In this document: piece after piece, positions 31,159 to 41,952 of the stretch
How positions within the stretch are numbered: the stretch's first letter is position 1
Layout: every line of letters starts with the position of its first letter
Assembly (NCBI GenBank): GCA_021018815.1
Contig: JAITYX010000028.1
Coordinates: forward strand, 2,807,001 to 2,871,000
Length of the DNA: 64,000 nt
Source of the DNA: Talinum fruticosum
Lineage: Eukaryota; Streptophyta; Magnoliopsida; Caryophyllales; Talinaceae
Reading direction: 5' to 3'
Position numbers and translations under genes: made by a program
Notes under the pieces: model-generated
Databases searched by the model: none
Seen by the model: the letters and a program-made list of their open reading frames with translations, nothing else
What the model was told of the DNA's origin: nothing

Positions 31159-31917
31159 GCTTCCTTTTGTTTTTCTTTTCGTTTCTTTATCACTTTCGTT
31201 TATTGCTTTCATATTTGGTTTTATCGCTTCGTTAGCATGCTTTTATTGCTTTAATTTTACATCTAATTATGTTGTGTGCCTATCTTTAATGCATTATTTA
31301 AACTCACCTCTAAAATTAGTAACGGCCGTCTTTTGACGGGCAAAACGGAAGGGTTTATTCCTACATCTCGTACCCTCGCCCCGAATCCGGATTCTTAGTT
31401 CTCGACCGATGGAGTCAATTTTAAAACTTTTTCAGGCTTTGTTTTCCCACAATAAGATTGTAAGATTATTTTTTATTTTCTTTTGTTAGTTTTTATTTTC
31501 AAAAATTTCTAGTGACTCTATTTTTCCTACTTATTTCCCCTAATTTGCTTCTCAAGCATTTCGACTAAAAATAACAAAAAAGGGGTTTTAGATCCGACAA
31601 TCATGCTATGGACTGAGACCGATCACCTTAGTCTAGGCCCATGACCGGCACCGGCAATAGTACGGCGCTGGCTCTCGCTGGTGCCGGACGATCGATGCGT
31701 AGGGCTTCTGTCCAAATTGGTGTTTTAACACCGGTTTGGGCCAAAAGCCCTACGGCAACGATTGAAATAACCCTAATTTGTTTTATTTTCTAGTTATGAA
31801 ATAATATCCTGGGTTTCGAAAATAATTCCTCAAATAAAATGATCAATAAAATCGTCCACTTTTAGTTAATGTATTCCAAATGAAACTATAAAAATCGGAA
31901 ATCCCAATAAGAGATTC

Positions 31918-33500
31918 CGAAGACTCGGACACTCGCTCAACGCATTTCTCGGTTGCATTAAATGAATCGGGTATAACCATCTCATACTTATAGAGTTTTG
32001 ATTCCAAGGCATTCTTGTATCTTAAAAACTTCTCTTAGTGAAATGGTATCTTCTCTAAGTGATACAGACTTTTACTTCATATATTTCTTGCTTATCCTTA
32101 AGTGACTCGAAAACCTGGTTCTTTGTTTTGAGTCCAACGATCACTCGATTTATCGCAGATTGAGTGGACTAGTGTTTCACCTTCTCTCACTCGAAACCGG
32201 CTTCGATTATAAGCACAATTTTATTAGAGTCAGTACCTCTAGTCCGTTTCATACTTAGTCTATATCAAGTTATCTCACTCGATATTCTTTACTTACCTTG
32301 ATCTATTGCTTAGACTAAGTCGGATGGAATTTTGAGTTATATAGTTATTAGACTCGTAAAATTCCACTTCTCTTCGACTCGGATAATTAGTTGATTAATT
32401 ATCATAATTATTTTATTATCTCGTGTCTAATCTTGGACTAAAGTATTTCATACTTTGAGAACCAAAATTGCTTTACTTTTGTAGGTTATTCAAACGAGGA
32501 TACACTTTTCAAACTACAAAAGTAATCGGCTTCGTAACGTCAAATCACCAGCGAGATATGGCTTTTCACCTTCTCTACTCCAGTCCCGGAAGATTGTGTC
32601 GTGGCCGTCTGCGTTTCCAAATCTGGAAAACTGGAACGCCAAGCTTAATGGTGGTTTCCACCTTATCTTTCAAGACACCGCCAATGGTTTTGGGACTTCC
32701 AAGAGAGTTAAACCGTTGTCCAACGTTCACATTACAACGGATACTTTCGAGTGACTCGAAAGCTTCTATCAACGGTCACGAGAGGACTCTCGGTCAGCAG
32801 ATGAAGATAACGGCTACTCTGCCTGGTCATCTATAAATAGAAGCCACTTCACAAGACTTAAAGATTGCCGAACATATTGTTAATACACATACTTGCTCAA
32901 AGTCTTTGTATACATTCTCAATCTTCTACTTATAACTCCTACTCTGTAATTTATTACCTTTTGAGTTGTAAGGTCTTGTACTTAGTTACAAACTCTTTCT
33001 TACTTTCTTTGTAAGGTCCCTTGACTAAGCTGTAAGGGTTAACTCAGCTTAGTTGTCCCTAGCTGTAAGGATTATCTCAGCTAGGAAGTACTAGATCGGA
33101 TAAGGGAATTTCGAGTCTAGGAAAACTTGTATACAGATTGTCTAAGGGAGCAACTCGGGTTCGATCAGTTCATGGTATTTTGTGGACTCAAAATGGTGGA
33201 TTTGACTTCGTGTCCGGATTGACACAGTCCGTGGTTTTCTGCCCCAGGAGGGTTTCCACGTAATTTCCAAGTGTTATCTTTCCGAGTTCATTCTAGACTC
33301 GGACAGTCATATTACTCCTGCTTGACTTGCTTGTTTGTTCGTGATAGCATTTCCGAGTCCAAGCTTTTCTAACCCTGCTGTTTGACTCGGAACCCGTCTC
33401 TGTCTCTTCATTAACAAAAGAGCTAACGTTTCCACGAAAAACTTCTATCACCCTATTCACCCCCTCTAGGGTGACTCGGACTCTCCCCGAGCAAACCTTC
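31918..33500 (+). mobile_element. SIRE-family solo LTR with GATTC duplication
   Basis: The body matches the SIRE-1 LTRs closely, with TATA at 32831-32840. The flanks are gattc at 31913-31917 and 33501-33505. The first base is c where TGAAG is expected, and the final A of CTTCA is absent (ccttcgattc instead of ccttcagattc). Both departures fit misreading of CTG and CAG. The related Tat LTR at 54816-56806 has the uninterrupted site near 56750. The frames at 32468 and 32575 are LTR noise. Confidence 0.9.
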
Positions 33501-33613
33501 GATTCATCCCCCACGTTCAAAAATCAAATCATTTCCATGTTGAAAAAAGAAAATCCAGCCAATTCATGAGGAAGCTTGGGCTCGGTTTCAGGATGGGGTC
33601 CATGGTTCCTACA

Positions 33614-33633
33614 GGTGACGACTCCACTGTGGA
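33614..33633 (+). other. primer-binding-site region of Tat element A
   Basis: ggtgacgactccactgtgga lies directly after the LTR end. The string gacgactccactg is of the type found right after LTRs in Tat-lineage elements. The exact tRNA is not certain. Confidence 0.55.
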
Positions 33634-33943
33634 TTATGACTTATTAAAAGGGAGAATCTTGAAAATTTGAGTTGTGAGTTTTTGTAATGTATTTGCATTA
33701 GGCAGCCTACATTTAGGCGAGTCCCGAACATAATTGTTTTTAATATTGTTTGACCTTTAGACTTTATCTTTTAAAGAACAGTTTTTGGAAGAGTTTTGAA
33801 CTGCAAACCCCGACGCACCCAACTAGGCTTAATTCTCATGGAGATGGTACCTCTACCTTCATAGCACGCTCTTTTCGGAGCCATTGAGGATTCATACGTT
33901 TTCCTATCATGCATCCCACGGAGGACTAAATGCTCGGACTATG
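33634..33943 (+). other. Tat leader, part 1
   Basis: Untranslated leader between primer site and gag. It contains 'cccaactaggctt' (33818) and 'cacggaggactaaatgctcg' (33916), repeated in a second Tat leader at 38968 and 39086. Interrupted at 33943 by the inverted Athila solo LTR; it resumes at 36096. Confidence 0.65.
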
Positions 33944-36095
33944 TGTTAGCTTGTCGTTCAGGTACAAATTAAACCGCTACTTAAGCTTATAATAAATAAT
34001 ATAGCATAGGGAAAAAGGGATCAAATCCACGAGGAAAGATATAATAACATGCAAATTTTAATCTAATTAAATTTATTACTCCTAAAAACAAAATAGAAAA
34101 TACAAATTAAAAAAATCAATAACTAAAAATCATAGAAAATTATCTAACATCTAAGTAAATAACTTATACAGAATAACAAAACTATAACAACCCAGAATAT
34201 TTTTGTATATTTTTTTAGAATAATTGAAACAGAAAATAAACAAATTCTAAAACAGAAAATTAAATAACTAAAATTCTACACTAAATTAATTACGAAAATA
34301 AATACTAAATTACCTAGAATATTAACACTAATTTTCTAGACCTAACCAGACCCTAAAAATATAAAAATAAAATTTAAAACCAAATTTACGAAATTATTTA
34401 ACTAAAAATATGTAGTATTTAAATTAAAGAATTAAATATGAAAAATGATCAAATTAATTCCAAAAATTCTAAAATTTAATCACATCAAACTAGGACTCTA
34501 TCTAAACCCTAAAAGAAGATAAAATATGAAAAATAATAAAAGAAGCTATTTTTATACTAATTTCTAACAAATTGACTCAAAAATAATAAAAACTAACATA
34601 AAAATAATCTAAAAATTAAAATATACAAAGAATCAAAATTAAATTAAAAACAAATTCCTAAAACAAACCTAAAAGACTGTTATTTAAGGGGGATAACGTA
34701 ATTAATAATAAAAGATTGTAACTTTGTGAATAAAAATTATTAACTTAAGAAAACTACTAAAAAGCAAATAAATAATTATCAAAGATATTAATTTTATAAA
34801 AACACATAGTATAATCTATATCCACCATGCAAATTATTATTTATCATTAACACACAAATTGATCTACCTATGAGCTAAACTATAGAAGACAACCCCTAGC
34901 GGATCTTCCCCATTTTTCCTTAGTTATTAGTTTAATTAGGCCTAACCCTAATATAAACCCTACTAATATTGATAACCCTAACACTAGCACTATAATTTAA
35001 TCAAATTAGAGCATTAAGTATTAGAAAAACATCATATAGCACCTAATAACCAATCTACTAGAAAATTGATTTAAAAATGATCTATGATAATTTTATAATT
35101 AAAAGAGATGGGTATGAGCCATCCATGATTAACTAGGGTGACACTTATGTCTAAAAGATCAAGCGATTATGTACTTAAACCCTTTAAACTATCATATGAT
35201 TTTCGATAAAACTAATTAGCGTACACTCTAATTAAGTAGACATAAAATCATAAATGATAAGAATAAATTATCATATAATCATGGATTTAATCAATAAGAC
35301 AATAAAGATCGAAACTTTGTTTCAAAATAAGTATATTAACATGGTTTCAAATAGATTATACTAAGTATAAGAATTACTCAAGCATAATATAATTTAAAAC
35401 ACGTAAACTATAGCATATTTAATATTAAACTAACAATAAAAATATAGTCTTGAAATTACAATAATAATAATAATAATACCACTATGATCCTTGCCATTAT
35501 GGTGATGATGATGATTATGGTGATGAGGGGCAGCGTGAGATGAGAGGGTAAGATGAAGAGGAAGATGATGAATGATAGAGGATGATGATGAGATTAGGTG
35601 TGACGTGTGAGATTAAGAAAGAGAATTGGTGAGATTGATTGATTGTTGAGAGGTGGTGTGAGATAGAGAGGCGAGAGGGTGATGATGATTATTGTGATGA
35701 GAAGCCCTCTCGGGCAGCTTGTGAGGATGATGAGTATAAGTAGGTTGGTGTGGGGTGAGAGTCCTTGCATGGTGATTCCTCTTCTCTTCTAAATCTCTTT
35801 CTTCTCATGCAACTCTAAGGAGGAGTCCTAGTGGTTTTAGGAGTATAATTATCTTCACTCTCCTCTTCAAATTAAGATTTCATAAAATAACATAAAATAA
35901 ATATTTTATGACACATTATTTCTATGGACCGACTTCATATCTTTTCTTGAACGCTTTTCGGTAGCTAAAAATCCATTTCTAACGTCTTCTCTTCTCTTTG
36001 TCGATTTATTCAACAATTACCTAAAAATAGACAAAATAAAGTATATAATATAAACTAAATAACTACTAAAATTGCGTACAAAGTACGACTTAACA
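33944..36095 (-). mobile_element. Athila-family solo LTR, inverted
   Basis: The reverse complement begins TGTTAAGTCG (at 36095) and ends AAGCTAACA (at 33944). It is flanked by an exact 5-bp duplication CTATG (33939-33943 and 36096-36100). It matches the LTRs at 15489 and 59397 over most of its length, except in the leader island (35480-35760), where this copy has GATGATG- and GAGAG-rich sequence. It is more diverged and lacks internal sequence. Confidence 0.9.
35456..35760 (-). repeat. simple repeats in inverted Athila LTR leader
   Basis: (ata)n at 35456-35478 followed by gatgatg- and gagag-rich DNA. On the minus strand this is CATCATC/CTCTC-rich, replacing the CTG/CCG island present in the two other LTRs at this position. 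Confidence 0.6.
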
Positions 36096-37098
36096 CTATG
36101 ATACACCATGTATCGTACCTAGTTTTAATCCCTCTTTTGACCGTAGACCTTTGGTTGTTTATTTGCATGCTTGGATGAGTATGGTTGCTTTTAGTATTTA
36201 ATCTTTCACTTATGAGCCTTTAGGTTAGGTAAGGAGTGCTGGTTAACCCTTTCATGGGTGCAAATAAAATACCATAATTAATTTCCTCGAGTCGAGTCCA
36301 TTATGTGTATTTTAGCGAAAAGTCCAAAAATTACCTTTCCCTTTTTTAGGTCAGTCCATTAATTACATTTCGAGTCAACCTAAAATTCATCTCAGTCCAC
36401 ACAGTCTAGATTTCGATAACAACGAGCCACTTGCCGATCAGTCCATTGGAGAGTTCTACCGGTGACCCTATGTTCCTTTCAATCAGTCTTTTTTAGGTTT
36501 TTGACCTTTTAGCATTTTGTATTTCCATTTTATAATTTAAATTCTTCATTAAGCCAAAATAAATTCATCTCAAATTAGGTGAGTCTATTTTACATTTTTA
36601 ATTTTGCAATTAGCCAAAATAAATTCATCTTTAGGTGAGTCCATTTTACATTTTCAATTCTTCATATAGCCAAAAAAAAATTCATCTCAAATTAAGTGAG
36701 TCCATTTTACATTTTCAAATTTTCATTTAGCCAAGATAAATTCATCTCAAAATAAAGTGGGTCTGATTTTGCATTTGCATTTTCATTTAGCCAAAACAAA
36801 TCCATCTTCAAATAGGAATCATTCATGCATTAGCCAAACCACATAATCATCTCGAATTAGGGCGCTAGGATAATTACATTTCATTTCATTTGTTTTTCAT
36901 TTTTTATGTGCATCCAAATAAAAGGCATTCTTAGTTCCTTCAGGTCTCACGCTTGCCTTTTCCTCCCAAAACTTGGTGTTCCTTCACATGGTCTAGAGCA
37001 TTATCCTTTGAATTGCAGAATAAGGAAGTCCACTACCATTAGGTATCTTTGGAATGCGAGCTCTAAAAGGTTAGAATGCCTCAAGCAACGAGTTTGGT
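36096..37098 (+). other. Tat leader, part 2
   Basis: Continues the leader after the Athila LTR. 'acaccatgtatcgtacctag' at 36104 corresponds to 39116 in the second leader. It includes a minisatellite (36530-36830) and then 'tgtgcatccaaataaaaggc' (36907), shared with 39993. It ends at 37098 just before the gag start would be expected. Confidence 0.6.
36530..36830 (+). repeat. about 60-bp minisatellite in Tat leader (copy 1)
   Basis: Four to five imperfect units containing 'tagccaaaataaattcatct', then 'aattaggtgagtc', then 'cattttacattttc'. The same unit type is found at 39490-39850 and as single degenerate copies near 56840. Confidence 0.75.
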
Positions 37099-38906
37099 TG
37101 TAACACCCCGAAACCCACCCTAGGAGTATTACATCGCCGAGTTCCTCAATAGGAACTTCCAAGGCTAAGTAAGGTGTCGGTTTGGCTTTATAGTTTCAAC
37201 CTCAAGTAATAAAGGAAATTTTTTTCATTTTGGTTTAAAAATTTTCTAAAACTTTTGGCAGAGTTCCGTTTGTAATATGGTCTATACCTAAGCTTAAAGC
37301 CTTAAAACCCTGCATAAAAATCATAATATAACTCAATGAGCCACACACTCGGAGTACACAACTCAAAGGCCACACACTGGAGCCCAACCAATATGAATTA
37401 AAACTTAAAAATAATCTAGTTGGTCTAGGACATACTTATACAGCTACATGCACCTAGTTGTAAACTACAAGATTAGAATATACGAAATGTTTATTAGCAA
37501 CTTGTTCCACTCGGAATGGTCATCAGCAAACAACAAACAAGAGTCCAAGAGATATAGGGTGAGCAAACCACAAGCTTAATGGGTAATCTTATCCCAAAAA
37601 TCACAACATTCATACTTTATTCGCATATGACAAACAATATCATCGGTTTCGCTCCATATCTATGATATTCCATTTCAAACATAACATGTTCTCCACATCG
37701 TACTCAAGCAACTATTCTCACATTTCCGAACAATCTTACTAAGTTGATCAAGCCCAATAAAAACAAGATAGAACTTTAGTTATTCAATACGCAAACAAAT
37801 TCACGCAGCTTTAACACTCGAAATCACACTTCCACATTTTCTTAAATAAAGTTCCGCACTTGAATAATTACTCAAAACATTGAGTTTCTTTTCGAGGAGA
37901 TTCCCTACATCCGATAATTATAAACTTTTCAATCATTTGTAATAATGTTTCGAAATCATTAACGACTCATTGGAATTGAATCAACCTCCTAGGCTACGGA
38001 CTCGAAGTAACACTTCATAGTTTCTAGGGAGCGACCCCAAATGAAGGCTCTCGGGATCTATCTTGTAGGAAGTTTCCAATCGGGCATCCTAACACACTAG
38101 GACCCCTGTTAGAACCCCTACCTCAAAGTTTCTGGTTGGGCATCCTAACAGATGAGGATCCTAGTTAGAATCCTTCGATATGCTAAATGATCCTAGCCAA
38201 GTTGATGTAAAACAATGAAAATACATTCATCAAGTTGTTTTAAACAAGCATTCTCAAATGAGTCTAACTCATTAGAAGGCATAACACCACATGCCACCCT
38301 TCCAAATTCACTTTCTCAAATCCGTTTCACTTCCTTAAGACATATTTCAAGTTTACAAAGCGGTTATCAAGAATCATACTCAAGTATTATTTTGCATAAA
38401 CATTTGAACTCTTTTCCAAACTAACTTTTGCGTATTATTTGGGATCAAGCCACTGCCAAGCATCTTCATATGAAGATTCAACATCCCAAGCTAGCACATT
38501 TACTCAAATATTCACCCAAGTATTTAGCCTCTTCTTATATTCATCCATATTCTACTCAAGCAAGAATCTGTTATTTCTATATACGTAATTCTCGTCTCAC
38601 TCTGTTTTGAAAGCGATAATTAACCAATAGATACATACTCCCTTGATAATCCAAATTCCCGCTGCTTTTCTAACTCCAACATTATAAAACTCCTTTGAGT
38701 CATAATAACCACAAGCCATAAAACCATAAATAATCACAAACAATTATAATTTAGCCCCAAACTATCACAATTTATCACAACTGCCCTATTTGGTTCGAAC
38801 TCACATATTGTATCTTCCTAACCATTCGTTTCACTAATTTAGGTGATACGAGCCACAATAAACCGAAATAGTTATTTTAGCCAACCTTGAAAATAGTTTA
38901 TTTTTG
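37099..38906 (+). repeat. LTR-like fragment starting TGTAACACCCCG
   Basis: The left end is sharp (tgtaacaccccg) and interrupts the Tat leader. TGTAACACCC starts are frequent for plant gypsy LTRs of the Tekay/Del type. No matching GGGTGTTACA end is seen, and the Tat sequence on the right (38940 onwards) does not continue the one on the left. It is therefore probably truncated and rearranged. AT-rich, with no coding motif; the short frames at 38215 and 38428 are not supported. Confidence 0.45.
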
Positions 38907-38929
38907 TTGGTGTACCATTAGGGTTTACT

Positions 38930-40313
38930 CTTTAAGAGTAATTTTTGAAGGAAGCTCCAATTGCGTCCGAGACGGGCCCAACTAGGCTTGATTGTTAACG
39001 AAGGCGGTACCTCTTCCCTCATAGCACGCGCTCTTAGCTCACCGAGAGGCATTGCGAATTCAATGTTATTTCCTGCTGTACACCCCATGGAGGACTAAAT
39101 TCTCGGACTGTGAGACACCATGTATCCTACCTAGTTTTAACCCACTTTTGACTTTAGATGGGTGTGATTATTTTTATATTTAATCATCTATTTTTTAGCC
39201 TTTAGGGATAGGTGAGGAGTGCTAATTAGCCCTTGCATGGGTGCAAATAAAATATCATAATAAACTCCGTAGAGTCGGTCCATTATGTGCATTTTAGCTA
39301 AAAGTCAAAGTTACCCCTCCCTTTTAGGTTGGTCCATTAATTACATTTTCGAGTCATCCTAAAATATTTCCTGGTTTAGGCGGTCCAGGTAGTCACCCCC
39401 GGTCAGTCCAAAAGGGTCTAACCAAGGCCTCTTCTCTCTCTCTTTAGTCAGCCAGTCTTTAGATTTTGACCTGTTTTATTTGTCTACATTTCCATTACGA
39501 ATTTTCAATTTTTTATTTAGCCTAAATAAAATTCATCTCAAATAAGGTGGGTCCATTTCACATTTTCATTTAACCAAATTAAAATTCATCTCAAATTAGG
39601 TGGGTTCATTTCACATTTTCATTTAACAAAATTAAAATTCGTCTCAAATTAGGTGGGTTCATTTCACATTTTCATTTAACAAAATTAAAATTCGTCTCAA
39701 ATTAGGTGGGTTCATTTCACATTTTCATTATTTCATTTAGCCAAAATAAAATTTATCTCAAATTAGGTGAGTCCATTTCGCATTTTCATTATTTTAGTTA
39801 GCCAAAATAAAATTCATCTCAAATTGGGAGAGTCTGTTTTGCATTTTTATTCTTCATTTAGCTAAAACAAACCCATCTTCAATTAGGATGAACCATCTCG
39901 TGCATTCCAATTACACATTAGCCGAATCATAAAAACATCCCAAACTAAGTCATAAACACCATTGCATACATTTCATATGTTTTGCATTCCTTATGTGCAT
40001 CCAAATAAAAAGCATTCTTAATCCCTTTAGGTCACGCGCTGAAGCCCCTTGCTCTCCAAAGTGGTATTCTTTCACATGGTCCTAAGCATCATCCTTTGGG
40101 CTGTAGAATAGGAAAATCTACTGTAATTGAGTATCATTGGACTCTAAGCTCCAAAAGGTTAGAACATCTTAACAATGAGTCCGACACATCTTTTCCCCGC
40201 TTTGCACCACATTATCCCCGTGGTCTACACTAGTGCGACATACTTCGAGTGCATACCACACCGGTTCGATCTATTTTCTATCGTACTATAGTACCTAAAA
40301 GAATTCCCCTCTA
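38930..40313 (+). other. second Tat leader
   Basis: Starts with sequence corresponding to 33780 and continues uninterrupted through the site where leader 1 has the Athila LTR (39110-39116 reads gactgtgagacacc). It then includes a minisatellite and the 'catccaaataaaaagc' block (39998). It ends at the gag ATG (40314). It has lost its LTR and primer site, since the left neighbour is the 37099 fragment. Confidence 0.65.
39490..39850 (+). repeat. about 60-bp minisatellite in Tat leader (copy 2)
   Basis: Units with 'ttaaaattcgtctcaaatt', 'aggtgggttcatttcacatt' and 'ttcatttaacaaaa'. Two consecutive units at 39600-39720 are nearly identical and the outer ones are more diverged, indicating recent unit duplication in the centre. 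Confidence 0.8.
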
Positions 40314-41650
40314 ATGGACGAAACACCAAAGCAATCTCCTATTCTTGCTTTGCTTAACGAAAATTCAGCCAAAATGGAAGTTAGGATTGAGGCTCGGGAT
40401 AAGAAAATAGAGTCCATAGCAGGTGATCTTAAGGCTATCCTAAAAGCTATTCAGGATAGTACGAGAGATGAGGAAGAAGAACGATTAAGAAGAAGGGGAG
40501 GTTGTCCACCTCTACCTAGTCCATCTCCTCCAGGCAGTCCCAAGTATGAATCCAAGTCTAATCCATGCATAGATCAGATAGAACAAATGTAAGCGAATCG
40601 TCCATGTTCAGTAATCACTACTTTGACCATAAGGGATTTAGTTTAACCCCTAAAGGGAAACTACCCCTAAGTTCACCATTCCTTATATAAAATTTTGAGG
40701 TTCCGAGAATCCCTATCATCATGTTCGAACTTCTTAGGAGTAATGACTCTTAAGAATATACCGGAAAACACCTACCACATCATCTTCTTACGGACTTTTG
40801 ATACCGACGTAATGAAGTGGTATAATGCGGTTAACCTATGCTAGGTTACGAATTGGACTTATTTCTGCAAGGATTTCCTACACCAATACTCCTACAACAC
40901 TAATCTACCTGTCACACATAGAGACTTGGAGTTGATCAAGCAGGGTGAGAAAGAAAGCTTTACATAATTTCTCACCGAGATGGAGGGCAAAGGCTACCCA
41001 CATGGTAGACCGACCTTCCATGAAGGACCAAGTACGGATCATCATAAAGAACCTTCAGCCTGCCTATAATCAGCATCTCAAGCTTCTTCCATTCATAAAT
41101 TTTTCAATCCTCGGAGATGCTGGCATTTTGATAGAAGAAGAATTGTCCACCATGACCACAAAAGTCGTGACGGGGTATAGAGGTAATTATTAGTCTAAAT
41201 ATAAGAAAACCTCCAACCAAGGAAATACTAGCAGGGGTATAGATGTCAATGCCCTCAATATGTGTAATGACTACACTCCAATTGATACCATCTACACTGA
41301 AGCCCTTGACCGCTTGTTGGCTAAAGGGAAGATAGAATTGCCACCCATAAGAGCGGAATCGAAACTACAAAACAATCTAAATATTAGGACGCAGGAAAAT
41401 TCCGTGAATATCATCGTGCACGAGGACATGACACCGATCAATGTTCGACGTTCAAGAACAAACTGAAGAGTATGTTCCGCAATGGTCAACTCCCTCTTGC
41501 TAAGGCCGCTCGTAAACTAAGCAACAATAAGAATCCTTTCGAGTAATATCTTAGTTATTTTCTCCGAACCCATTCGAGGTCAATGGGACCCATCTGTCTT
41601 TATTCAAGACATCAATGAGTCCAAACCACTTCCTAGGTTGGCTCCTTTAG
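40314..41650 (+). pseudogene. gag: Tat gag (copy A), interrupted by SIRE-2
   Basis: Structural protein gene of a Tat/Ogre element. ATG at 40314 opens MDETPKQSPILALLNENSAK, then a charged helical part and the proline-rich segment PPLPSPSPPGSPKYESKSNP. After several stops the gag core appears at 40945-41160 (RWRAKATHMVDRP, KDQVRIIIKNLQPAYNQHLK, LGDAGILIEEELSTM). A C-terminal part (41260-41466, LDRLLAKGKIELPPIRAESK) and linker follow. SIRE sequence begins at about 41655, so protease and pol are displaced. The homologous gene of Tat B is at 57248. Confidence 0.78.
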
Positions 41651-41654
41651 ACCT

Positions 41655-41952
41655 GGTTCTCAATGTATAAAATACTTTGGTCCAAGATTACGCACGGATA
41701 ATGATTAAATCCGAGAAAATAAATGCTTAATTATCTTTGGCCTAGAAGAATGGAATTTTCCGAGCCTAATATTCAATATACTCAAATTCCATCTTGAGTC
41801 AATCCTAAAGATGATGAAGTTAAAAGAGTTTATCAGAGTATAACAACTTGATCTTGTCAAATAATTCTCAAGGAAATAATCGACTTAGAATAATGAATTA
41901 AAGTTGTAATTCTCTTTGCGTTGAAATACAAAGTCAATGCTCGGAATATGAG
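41655..41952 (-). repeat. inverted SIRE LTR fragment
   Basis: The reverse complement matches the SIRE-2 5' LTR at about 42200-42495 ('ggaccaaagtattttataca'). It abuts the start of the SIRE-2 5' LTR, so the two can form a hairpin with a loop of about 250 bases. The origin could be a second insertion, a truncated element or inversion. Confidence 0.7.

Larger units (their letters stand above)
28510..33613 (+). repeat. Tat LTR (copy A) interrupted by two SIRE solo LTRs
   Basis: Starts tatagacacc (TGTAG-type start with one change) and ends ttcctaca. It is followed at once by a primer-site-like gtgacgactccactg. Removing the two SIRE solo LTRs and their duplications leaves about 1.9 kb, matching the other Tat LTRs. 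Landmarks: 'ttgttggcccggtgatg' (28562), TATA region 'cctataaatatagagc' (29129), 'aggtgggacaagccgag' (29381), and 'cgaccgatggagtcaa' (31401). Confidence 0.82.

Noticed and set aside
37094..38911. TTGGT on both sides of the 37099 fragment as a target duplication
   Set aside because: The right-hand copy is not preceded by an LTR-type CA end, and the flanking Tat sequences are not continuous. A chance 5-bp match is likely.
36530..39850. Regularly spaced repeats considered as a CRISPR-like array
   Set aside because: The units are contiguous, imperfect minisatellite repeats with no unique spacers, in a plant retrotransposon leader.
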